Assembly (NCBI RefSeq): GCF_040819555.1
Contig: NZ_CP161920.1
Coordinates: 1,859,001-1,923,000, forward strand
DNA from: Nitratireductor sp. GISD-1A_MAKvit
GTDB lineage: Bacteria > Pseudomonadota > Alphaproteobacteria > Rhizobiales > Rhizobiaceae
Direction of reading: 5' to 3'
Length of the DNA stretch: 64,000 nt
The first letter of the stretch is position 1. Each line of letters opens with the position of its first letter. A program made the position numbers and the translations under genes. The notes under the pieces are model-generated. The model saw only the letters and a list, made by a program, of their open reading frames with translations, searched no databases and was not told the DNA's origin. Below are positions 54,952 to 61,720 of the stretch, piece after piece.

Positions 54952-55806
54952 ATGAGCGAAACAAGTCGATTTACCGTTTCGTCTGCCTGGCTGGAGGAGC
55001 GGCTCGACCAGCCCGGTCTCTCCATCGTGGACGCCTCGTGGTATCTGCCGGCCCAGAAGCGGGATGCGAAGGCGGAATATGACGCTGCACACATTCCCGG
55101 CGCCGTGTTCTTCGATCAGGACGAGGTGGTCGACCCCCATGCGGATCTGCCGCACACGCTGCCGGACGCGCCGACTTTTCAAAAGCACGCAAGCGCGATG
55201 GGGATCTCCGAAACCGACACGATTGTCGTTTATGACGGCCCGGGCCTGTTTTCTGCGCCACGGGTGTGGTGGATGTTCCGGGTGATGGGAGCAAAGGATG
55301 TGCGCGTGCTCGACGGTGGGCTGGATGGCTGGAAGGCGGAGGGGCGGCCATTGACCGACGTGCCGACAAAGGTTGCGCCTTGCGTTTTCAATGCCAGGCT
55401 GAATGGGGCACGTATTGCGGATCTCGATGCTGTCAGAGAACTCGTTGCAGACGGATCAGCCCAGATCGCCGATGCACGCCCGGCCGGCCGGTTCTCGGGG
55501 GCTGAACCCGAGCCGCGTGCAGGTATGCGGTCGGGCCACATGCCGGGCGCGCGCAATGTGCCGGCATCGGCACTTTCGCGCGATGGCAGGCTTCTGCCGC
55601 CGGCCGAACTCAGGGCCCTGTTAGAGCGCTCGGGCCTGGATCTGGAGCGTCCCGTGGTGACGTCATGTGGTTCGGGCGTGACGGCGGCAGTGGTGACGCT
55701 GGCGCTTGAAACGGTTGGACACACCGACAACCGCCTCTACGACGGCTCCTGGACCGAGTGGGGCGGGCGCGATGATACTCCGGTCGTCACCGGTCCGGAA
55801 AGCTGA
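54952..55806 (+). CDS. sseA: 3-mercaptopyruvate sulfurtransferase (two rhodanese domains)
   Basis: 284 aa, 15 bases after the alaX-like gene. Inactive N-terminal rhodanese (IVDASWYLPAQKRDAKAEYD, AHIPGAVFFDQDEVVDPHAD, YDGPGLFSAPRVWWMFRVMG, VLDGGLDGWKAEGRPLTD) and active C-terminal rhodanese with IADARPAGRFSGAEPEPRAG, RSGHMPGARNVPAS and the catalytic loop VVTSCGSGVTAAVVTLAL (Cys before GSGVTA, typical of mercaptopyruvate rather than thiosulfate). It moves sulfur from 3-mercaptopyruvate and so is linked to cysteine breakdown. Operon cysK-alaX-sseA. Confidence 0.92.
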   Translation: MSETSRFTVSSAWLEERLDQPGLSIVDASWYLPAQKRDAKAEYDAAHIPGAVFFDQDEVVDPHADLPHTLPDAPTFQKHASAMGISETDTIVVYDGPGLFSAPRVWWMFRVMGAKDVRVLDGGLDGWKAEGRPLTDVPTKVAPCVFNARLNGARIADLDAVRELVADGSAQIADARPAGRFSGAEPEPRAGMRSGHMPGARNVPASALSRDGRLLPPAELRALLERSGLDLERPVVTSCGSGVTAAVVTLALETVGHTDNRLYDGSWTEWGGRDDTPVVTGPES

Positions 55807-55895
55807 AAGCAGGACAACGCAGCGTTCATCGTCAATTCAGCAGTGCTGCACAAGGATGCCTGCCGTCGATGAACCGTTCCTGAAAGGAATTTCCC

Positions 55896-56453
55896 ATGCT
55901 CAATCGTCGTCAGTTGCTTGGCGCGACCATTGCTGCATCGCTGATGCCTTCGGTGGTCATGGCGCAATCCTCCATGCCGTCGGCCTCGCGCATCCAGCGC
56001 AGCCTCGAAGCTGCACCGACAACGCGCATACGGCCACAGGACCGGGTTACCGTGCGGGAACTGAAGCGCCGGCCTGACCTGCGCCGCCGTGCGCCGTCGA
56101 TCGATATTCAGGCGATCAATTTCGGTTTCGATTCGGCGGCTGTTCCCCATTCGCAGTTCCGCAAGGTGGAGGAAATTGCGAATGCGCTGCTCCGTCTGCG
56201 CCGGCGACGCCCACGGACGGTGGTGCTGTTGGAAGGCCATACGGACGCTGTGGGCTCCTTCGGATACAATCAACGTCTGTCGGAGCGTCGGGCTGTCTCG
56301 CTGAGGCGTGTTCTGGTCAGGGAGTTTGGCGTTCCCGCGCGCATGCTGGAAACGGTGGGCTATGGTGAGGAGTTTCTTCTCATACCCACACCGCATGAGG
56401 ACTGGCGCAACCGGCGCGTGACGCTGCGGCGTGTGGACGACTTTCTTCGCTGA
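55896..56453 (+). CDS. OmpA-family peptidoglycan-binding protein
   Basis: 185 aa with a signal peptide of twin-arginine appearance (LNRRQLLGATIAASLMPSVV). After a basic linker (KRRPDLRRRAPSIDIQAINF), the OmpA C-terminal domain shows NFGFDSAAVPHSQFRKVEEI, EGHTDAVGSFGYNQRLSERR and RMLETVGYGEEFLL, with the Asp and Arg that bind diaminopimelate. AAAGGAATTT before the ATG at 55896. It probably binds peptidoglycan in the periplasm without a membrane barrel. A convergent hairpin follows. Confidence 0.88.
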   Translation: MLNRRQLLGATIAASLMPSVVMAQSSMPSASRIQRSLEAAPTTRIRPQDRVTVRELKRRPDLRRRAPSIDIQAINFGFDSAAVPHSQFRKVEEIANALLRLRRRRPRTVVLLEGHTDAVGSFGYNQRLSERRAVSLRRVLVREFGVPARMLETVGYGEEFLLIPTPHEDWRNRRVTLRRVDDFLR

Positions 56454-56459
56454 CTGAAA

Positions 56460-56500
56460 CGCCGACCGGAAAGGAATTGAGAAACGGTTTCCGGTCGGCG
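56460..56500. terminator. Bidirectional hairpin between the OmpA-family gene and ald
   Basis: A perfect 13-bp stem (CGCCGACCGGAAA with TTTCCGGTCGGCG) encloses a 15-base loop between two convergent genes. The A/T triplet at the stem base gives little T-run, but position and stability fit a shared terminator. Confidence 0.7.
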
Positions 56501-56524
56501 AAGAGGTGTTGGGTCCTGTCAGTA

Positions 56525-57640
56525 TCAGGCGGCGAGCGCAGATTGGGGCTCGGCGAGGTCATAGCCCAGCGCTTCAGCTACGGCCTGATTGGTGATACGT
56601 CCCTTGTGAACATTCAGTCCATTACGCAGGTTCTGATCGTCGACCAGTGCCTTGAGCCCCTTGTCGGCCAGCTGAAGACCGTAGTGGAGCGTGGCGTTGT
56701 TCAGCGCATGGGCTGAGGTTACCGGAACCGCACCGGGCATATTGGCCACGCAGTAGTGAATGATGTCGTCGACTTCATAGGTCGGGTCTGAATGTGTGGT
56801 GGCATGCGAGGTCTCGAAACAGCCCCCCTGATCGATGGCAACGTCGACCAACACGGCGCCGTTTTTCATGCCTGAAAGCATCTCGCGGGTGACGAGTTTG
56901 GGGGCGGCAGCGCCCGGGATGAGCACGGCACCGACAACGATATCAGATGAGAAGCACTCTTCCTCCAGGGCTTCGACCGTGGAGTAGCGCGTGTGGACGC
57001 GGCCGTTGAAGAGATCGTCGAGCTCGCGCAGGCGCGGAATGGAACGGTCAATGATCGTGACATCCGCTCCGAGGCCAACGGCCATCTTGGCGGCATTGAG
57101 GCCGACCACGCCGCCACCGATGATGGCCACCTTGCCAGGTAGCACGCCGGGCACGCCGCCAAGCAGAACGCCACGCCCGCCATTGGCTTTCTGAAGCGCG
57201 GTGGCTCCCGCCTGAATGGCCAGACGACCGGCGACCTCGGACATGGGAGCCAGAAGCGGGAGCCCGCCGCGCATGTCGGTGACGGTTTCGTAGGCGATGG
57301 CGGTGGCGCCGGATTCGACAAGCCCGCGCGTCTGATCCGGGTCGGGTGCCAGGTGGAGATAGGTGTACAGTATCTGATCTTCACGCAGCTGCACCCACTC
57401 GGATGGCTGCGGTTCCTTGACCTTGACGATCATGTCCGATCTGGCGAAAACCTCTTCTGCCGAGCGGACAATGGTGGCACCGGCTGCACGATAGGCATTG
57501 TCGTCGGCACCGATGCCGGAGCCGGCGCCGGTTTCGACAAGCACTTCGTGTCCATGCGCTGCATATTCGCGCACCGATCCGGGCGTCAGGCCGACGCGAT
57601 ATTCGTGATTCTTGATCTCTTTCGGGCAGCCGACGCGCAT
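56525..57640 (-). CDS. ald: Alanine dehydrogenase
   Basis: 371 aa from ATG 57640, preceded by GGAGGAG at good spacing; the frame extends to 57655. N-terminal catalytic part: [20 protein letters not shown] with the substrate Lys and Arg, [30 protein letters not shown] domain: [21 protein letters not shown]-terminal [20 protein letters not shown]. Reversible NAD-dependent deamination of L-alanine to pyruvate. Length equals typical Ald (371 aa). It is divergent from an Lrp-type gene, the normal arrangement for AldR-like control. Confidence 0.95.
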   Translation of the reverse strand: MRVGCPKEIKNHEYRVGLTPGSVREYAAHGHEVLVETGAGSGIGADDNAYRAAGATIVRSAEEVFARSDMIVKVKEPQPSEWVQLREDQILYTYLHLAPDPDQTRGLVESGATAIAYETVTDMRGGLPLLAPMSEVAGRLAIQAGATALQKANGGRGVLLGGVPGVLPGKVAIIGGGVVGLNAAKMAVGLGADVTIIDRSIPRLRELDDLFNGRVHTRYSTVEALEEECFSSDIVVGAVLIPGAAAPKLVTREMLSGMKNGAVLVDVAIDQGGCFETSHATTHSDPTYEVDDIIHYCVANMPGAVPVTSAHALNNATLHYGLQLADKGLKALVDDQNLRNGLNVHKGRITNQAVAEALGYDLAEPQSALAA

Positions 57641-57791
57641 CCGTGTCTCCTCCAAACGATTTGCGATGTTCCTGGCTCAATGGATGAGACCACAAAAAAT
57701 GCGGAACGTCCTTGCGAAGATGTTTGCGTTGTGGCGAGATTTTCGTTATTTTTTGCGTAAAATAGAGTTTATGTGGGAGGAAATTCGATTA

Positions 57792-58265
57792 ATGGCTCTT
57801 GATAGGATTGATATCGCCATTCTGGAGGTTCTCCAGAAAGATGGTCGGATCTCGAATTCCGCTCTGGCAGAGAAGGTAGGGCTATCTCAATCGGCCTGTT
57901 CCCGCCGTCTCGACAATCTTGAAAAGAGCGGAGTTATCAAGGGATACCACGCAAGGCTGTCAAATGCAGCCCTCGGTCATGGCGTGACGGTTATTGTGCA
58001 TATCTCGCTGTCGGGGCAGTTCGAGCGCACGCTCAGCGAGTTCGAAGCCGCGGTGCAGCGTTGTCCGAATGTGGTGTCGTGCCATCTGATGTCGGGCGAG
58101 TATGACTACGTTCTGCGAATTGCTGCGCGGGACCTGCAGGATTATGAGCGGGTCCACAAGGAATGGCTGACAGGCATGCCGCATGTCATCAAGATCAATT
58201 CCGCCTTTGCGTTGCGCGAAGTGGTGGACCGCACCGCTGTGGGGCTGAAACCGCAGTTTGTCTGA
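57792..58265 (+). CDS. Lrp/AsnC-family regulator (AldR-like)
   Basis: 157 aa from ATG 57792 (GGAGG about 12 bases upstream; ATG 57771, adding seven residues, is an alternative). HTH: LDRIDIAILEVLQKDGRISN, NSALAEKVGLSQSACSRRLD, and the RAM ligand domain (SCHLMSGEYDYVLRIAARDL, KEWLTGMPHVIKINSAFALR). Its divergent start lies 151 bases from ald, and in rhizobia and mycobacteria such a neighbour activates ald in response to alanine. The promoter region between is AT-rich (57735-57790). Confidence 0.9.
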   Translation: MALDRIDIAILEVLQKDGRISNSALAEKVGLSQSACSRRLDNLEKSGVIKGYHARLSNAALGHGVTVIVHISLSGQFERTLSEFEAAVQRCPNVVSCHLMSGEYDYVLRIAARDLQDYERVHKEWLTGMPHVIKINSAFALREVVDRTAVGLKPQFV

Positions 58266-58279
58266 ACGTCTGGCAGCCA

Positions 58280-58931
58280 TCAGCCTGCCGTGACGATGTG
58301 ATCCATCGGGATGTCGTGCGGCTGCGGGTAGATCGTGGGCAAGCTGGAGAAGGCGTAACCGATACCGATGATCAAGGGTTTTTTCGGCAGGACGGCGAGC
58401 GTGCGATCGTAGAAACCGCCTCCATAGCCAAGCCGGTAGCCCCCGGGATCGAACCCGACCAGCGGTGAGATGACAATATCGGGAATGACCTGGCTGCCAT
58501 GGGCGGGCACGGGGATGTTCCATACACCGCGTTCCAGTGTGTCGCCGGGACGATAGGAGCGGAAGACGAGGGGGGCGGCCCTTGGCAACCACCACCGGCA
58601 GTGCCGCGGCGGCACCGCGTTCATAAAGAGAAGCCAGCCAGGCACGCAGATCCGGTTCGCCACGGAACGGCCAGTAAAGTCCAACCACACGCTCCGAGGG
58701 ATCGTCAATCAGGCGGTCGAGTTTGTGCGCAATGGTTTCGGCGAGGTTTTTTCGCTCGACGGCAGGAATGGCCAGGCGTTCCGCGATCAAACGCTCGCGT
58801 GTGGCCTTGCGCCAGCGGCGAACTTCCGGCCAGTGCTCCCTGCTTGATGGTGCAGCTTCACCTTCGATTTCGTGCATGTAGCAAGGTGGGGAAGCATGTG
58901 TCTTGCCTTTGCCATCTGGTGTTTCGGTCAA
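58280..58931 (-). CDS. fthC: 5-formyltetrahydrofolate cyclo-ligase (frame broken by one extra base)
   Basis: From TTG 58931, with AAGGAGG seven bases upstream, the frame reads RERLIAERLAIPAVERKNLA, VVGLYWPFRGEPDLRAWLAS, ALPVVVAK and then loses the family; a second frame carries APLVFRSYRPGDTLERGVWN, PDIVISPLVGFDPGGYRLGY and GYGGGFYDRTLAVLPKKPLI. Removing one C from 58579-58581 joins them into 216 aa. ATP-binding basic helix at the start and the GYGGGFYD motif are diagnostic. It turns 5-formyl-THF into methenyl-THF. The gene follows a 6S RNA candidate, as ygfA follows ssrS in many proteobacteria. Confidence 0.87.
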
Positions 58932-58953
58932 CGGGATGCCTCCTTGGAAATCA

Positions 58954-59120
58954 CTCGCACGACATGCAGCCTGGCGGATACCCTGCCTTAAGGCTGTTCT
59001 TTCCACGACGTGGCAGGTTCGTATTGTAGCCGATGGGAACGCTGGCCGCGCAATGGGAGTGGAAGCCTGCAGCGATGGCCCGTCATGTGTCCTCGAGCGG
59101 ACCCGTTGCATGCCTGCAAG
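58954..59120 (-). ncRNA. ssrS: 6S RNA candidate (ssrS) upstream of 5-formyl-THF cyclo-ligase
   Basis: Ends of this segment pair on the minus strand: CUUGCAGGCAUGCA (59107-59120) with UGCAUGUCGUGCGAG (58954-58968), 14 pairs (two G-U) and one bulged G, closing a stem around about 140 bases, the size of 6S RNA. The interior has no long open frame. Location directly before the ribosome binding site of the cyclo-ligase gene is the conserved ssrS-ygfA order. The central bubble and exact ends are not established. Confidence 0.55.
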
Positions 59121-59458
59121 CAGACAGGGGGCTTTCGATGAAGAACATGACATACCATAGCACGTTCCTGACGAAGCAGCCGCATCGGCGCTGGTGCTGG
59201 TGAGCCCGACCTGAAACTCCGGGTTTGAACCCTTTTCGGGAACAGGTCTCCATCGGTATATGGCCTGCTGCGGTCGCAGCGTTGGCGCAGCAGGATACAT
59301 GTTGCATATGCGGGTGTCGCGGTCTGTTTTCCTGGTTTGGAAACAGATGTTTGCCAGGTAATGCTACAGCGATGATTCCGGTAAGGTTATCCGATGTCAC
59401 ATTGACATCGGGGCGCCAGGCAAGCGAGTTGCGCGCGCAGTTGTAATGGAGGCCGCCT
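59121..59458. other. Intergenic region upstream of the 6S candidate and the Dabb gene
   Basis: About 340 bases with no supported gene. The minus side should hold the 6S promoter and the plus side the promoter of the Dabb gene, which has GGAGG before its ATG. Open frames here have odd composition (His/Cys/Arg-rich) and no binding site. Confidence 0.4.
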
Positions 59459-59755
59459 ATGATTCGACATATCGTTTTCTTCAGCGCCAAGGATCAGGCG
59501 GATGTGGAGCAGATCGCCGAAGGACTTGGCGTGCTTGCCGACATCCCGCATTCTGACTTTTTCGAGGTGGGTATCAATCGCAAGGTCGATCAGATCGGGA
59601 CGGAAGTCGATGTTGTCGTGTATGCGGAATTTCGCGACGAGGCTGCCCTGGCCGCCTACAAGGCCCACCCGATCTACGATGCGTGCACGGCCAAGGTGCG
59701 GCCAATGCGCGAAATCCGCATGGCAGCCGATTTCGTTTCCCGCAGGACGGGCTGA
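59459..59755 (+). CDS. Dabb-family (stress-responsive A/B barrel) protein
   Basis: 98 aa from ATG 59459, preceded by GGAGG. MIRHIVFFSAKDQADVEQIA is the family start; then a helix, FFEVGINRKVDQIGTEVDVV, VYAEFRDEAALAAYKAHPIY and VRPMREIRMAADF. Dimeric ferredoxin-like alpha/beta barrel, cytoplasmic; functions vary and none is assigned here. It ends seven bases from the convergent photolyase gene. Confidence 0.88.
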   Translation: MIRHIVFFSAKDQADVEQIAEGLGVLADIPHSDFFEVGINRKVDQIGTEVDVVVYAEFRDEAALAAYKAHPIYDACTAKVRPMREIRMAADFVSRRTG

Positions 59756-59761
59756 GCTGCG

Positions 59762-61216
59762 CTACGAAGGCGGGTTTTTCACCGACCTGTATGCATCCAG
59801 AGCACGCTCCCGCGCGGTCTTGTGGTCGACCATGGGCCGGGGGTAGGTTTTGCCAAGCTCGATGCCGGCCGTCTCCATCGCTTCTTTCGGGGCTCTCCAG
59901 GGGGTATGAAGGTTCTTGTCGTCCAGTGTGCTGATTTCGGGAACGTACTGGCGCACGTAGCGGCCCTTCGGGTCGAACTTCTCACCCTGTAGAACAGGAT
60001 TGAATATCCGGAAAAAGGGGGCGGCATCGGCCCCCGAACCCGCGACCCATTGCCAGTTGGCGGCGTTCGCTGCCGGATCGGCATCAACCAGCGTTTCCCA
60101 GAACCATTCCTCGCCTTCGCGCCAGTGTATGCCTAGATGTTTGATGAGGAACGAAGCGACAACCATCCGGGCGCGATTGTGCATCCAGCCGGTCTGCCAA
60201 AGCTCACGCATGGCGGCGTCGACCACCGGGTAACCCGTCTCTCCGCGACGCCAGCGGCGAAGGGCCAGCGCGTCTTTTCGCCAGGGAAACGCGTCGAAAT
60301 CCCGGTTGAAATTTTCCGTTGCCAGTTTCGGGTTATGGAACAGAAGGTGCCAGCAGAATTCGCGCCATCCGAGTTCTCTTCGGAAGGTCTGAACATCCTC
60401 GCCGGACATCGAGCCGGGGTCTTCAAGTGCGTGCCAGATCTGGAATGGGGTGATCTCCCCGTGGGCAAGGTGAGGGGAAAGGGCAGAAGTGCCTGTCTCT
60501 CCCATCAGATCACGCCGGGTGTGGTAGCCGTCGCCGGTTTCTTCGAGAAAAGCGGCAAGCCTTTCATGAGCGCCCGCTTCGCCCGGCTTCCAGGTCTCCC
60601 GCAGGCCGGAGGCCCAGTCGGGCGTCTTCGGCAGTAGCTCCCAGTCTTCGAGCCGGTCGCTTGCAACATCCATATCGCATGGATTGAGCTGTTTGGGGCG
60701 ATCGGCGGGCGGACGGGGATGGAGGCTTTCAAGCAGTGTGCGCCAGAAGGGCGTGAACACCCGATAGGGCCGCCCTGAGCCGGTCTTCAGGCGGGAGGGC
60801 TCGTGCAGCAGGTGTCCGGAAAAACTTTCCACCGCAATGTCGTTTTCTTGAAGTGCGGTCGCCATCTTGGCGTCGGCAGCCATCCCGGCAGGCTCGTAGC
60901 GGCGGTTCCAGTAAACGTCGCCTGCACCCGCTTCAACCGCGATAGATACGGCCACTTCGGCCATTTTTCCACTGCGGAAGATCAGGCGCGGGCCGAGCCG
61001 CTCCAGATCATCCGCCAATGCCGCGAGGCTGTGGTGGAGCCACCAGCGCCGGGCTCCACCCACGGGACGGGCTTGTTCGCTTTTCTCGTCAAGGATGAAG
61101 GCGGGGATGATGGGCCGCCCGGTTGCGGCCGCTGCGCAAAGAGCAAGATTGTCGGAGACGCGCAGATCGTTTCGGAAAAGCACCATAATCGGGGCGTGGC
61201 TTTCCGTTTCAATCAT
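59762..61216 (-). CDS. phrB: Deoxyribodipyrimidine photolyase (cryptochrome/photolyase family)
   Basis: About 484 aa from the Met at 61216, or 492 aa from TTG 61240. N-terminal antenna domain: MVLFRNDLRVSDNLALCAAA, PAFILDEKSEQARPVGGARR. C-terminal FAD domain: PLAHGEITPFQIWH-like segment (SPHLAHGEITPFQIWHALED), RELGWREFCWHLLFHNPKL, GYPVVDAAMRELWQTGWMHN, RARMVVASFLIKHLGIHWRE, and the FAD/DNA contact DADPAANAANWQWVAGSGAD. It repairs UV-induced cyclobutane dimers using light. The preceding 83-aa gene overlaps or abuts its start. Confidence 0.94.
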   Translation of the reverse strand: MIETESHAPIMVLFRNDLRVSDNLALCAAAATGRPIIPAFILDEKSEQARPVGGARRWWLHHSLAALADDLERLGPRLIFRSGKMAEVAVSIAVEAGAGDVYWNRRYEPAGMAADAKMATALQENDIAVESFSGHLLHEPSRLKTGSGRPYRVFTPFWRTLLESLHPRPPADRPKQLNPCDMDVASDRLEDWELLPKTPDWASGLRETWKPGEAGAHERLAAFLEETGDGYHTRRDLMGETGTSALSPHLAHGEITPFQIWHALEDPGSMSGEDVQTFRRELGWREFCWHLLFHNPKLATENFNRDFDAFPWRKDALALRRWRRGETGYPVVDAAMRELWQTGWMHNRARMVVASFLIKHLGIHWREGEEWFWETLVDADPAANAANWQWVAGSGADAAPFFRIFNPVLQGEKFDPKGRYVRQYVPEISTLDDKNLHTPWRAPKEAMETAGIELGKTYPRPMVDHKTARERALDAYRSVKNPPS

Positions 61217-61236
61217 CGAGGAGACACCGGATATGT

Positions 61237-61488
61237 TCAATCGTCATTGGTGGCGTTGAGCTGTTCGGGACGCAGTCCCCCGGCGGGAGTCTGTATCTCC
61301 TTCCAGTAGTCTTTTCCACCAGCCCAGGAGCGCAGGACCGCGATGACGGTCTCCTCACGCGAGGGCGTCAACTTCTGTGCATGCCGGTGTCGGTCGACGA
61401 ATGCCATGATATCTGCCGGGAGAGAAATTTGTAAAACGTTCGCCCTGTCATCTTGATCGGGGGAGCCGTCCTTTATGTTGTGTGCCAT
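61237..61488 (-). CDS. Small hypothetical protein with ribbon-helix-helix-like core, 83 aa
   Basis: ATG at 61488 with GGCGGG upstream; the frame reaches 61518. The centre (NVLQISLPADIMAFVDRHRH, then AQKLTPSREETVIAVLRSWA) reads like a strand followed by two helices, as in RHH or CopG-type proteins, but a DNA-binding role is unproven. Charged termini (MAHNIKDGSPDQDDRA; RPEQLNATNDD). Upstream of, and in the same direction as, the photolyase gene, overlapping its TTG start by four bases, so probably co-transcribed. Confidence 0.6.
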   Translation of the reverse strand: MAHNIKDGSPDQDDRANVLQISLPADIMAFVDRHRHAQKLTPSREETVIAVLRSWAGGKDYWKEIQTPAGGLRPEQLNATNDD

Positions 61489-61720
61489 TGTACCCGCCAG
61501 TCCCGGAACGCCCGACAAGGCATTCGAATTTTTTTATGTTACGATAATCTGCGACGCTCGAAATCGTTCCCGCGCATTTCACGCAACACGAAGCAGCTTT
61601 TCAACAGCTGATCATCGGGAGCCGGTGAGAGGGGCGGGAAGGTCTGGATAGTGGGCTAAAGGTGTGCGAAGCGACCGGTCCATGGAACCGGCCGCGCAGG
61701 TTTCCGGCACTCGACGCTGC

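Noticed and set aside
59083..59490. 135-codon minus-strand frame upstream of the 6S candidate
   Set aside because: Cys/His/Arg-rich, no binding site, and it runs through the 6S candidate and the start of the Dabb gene.
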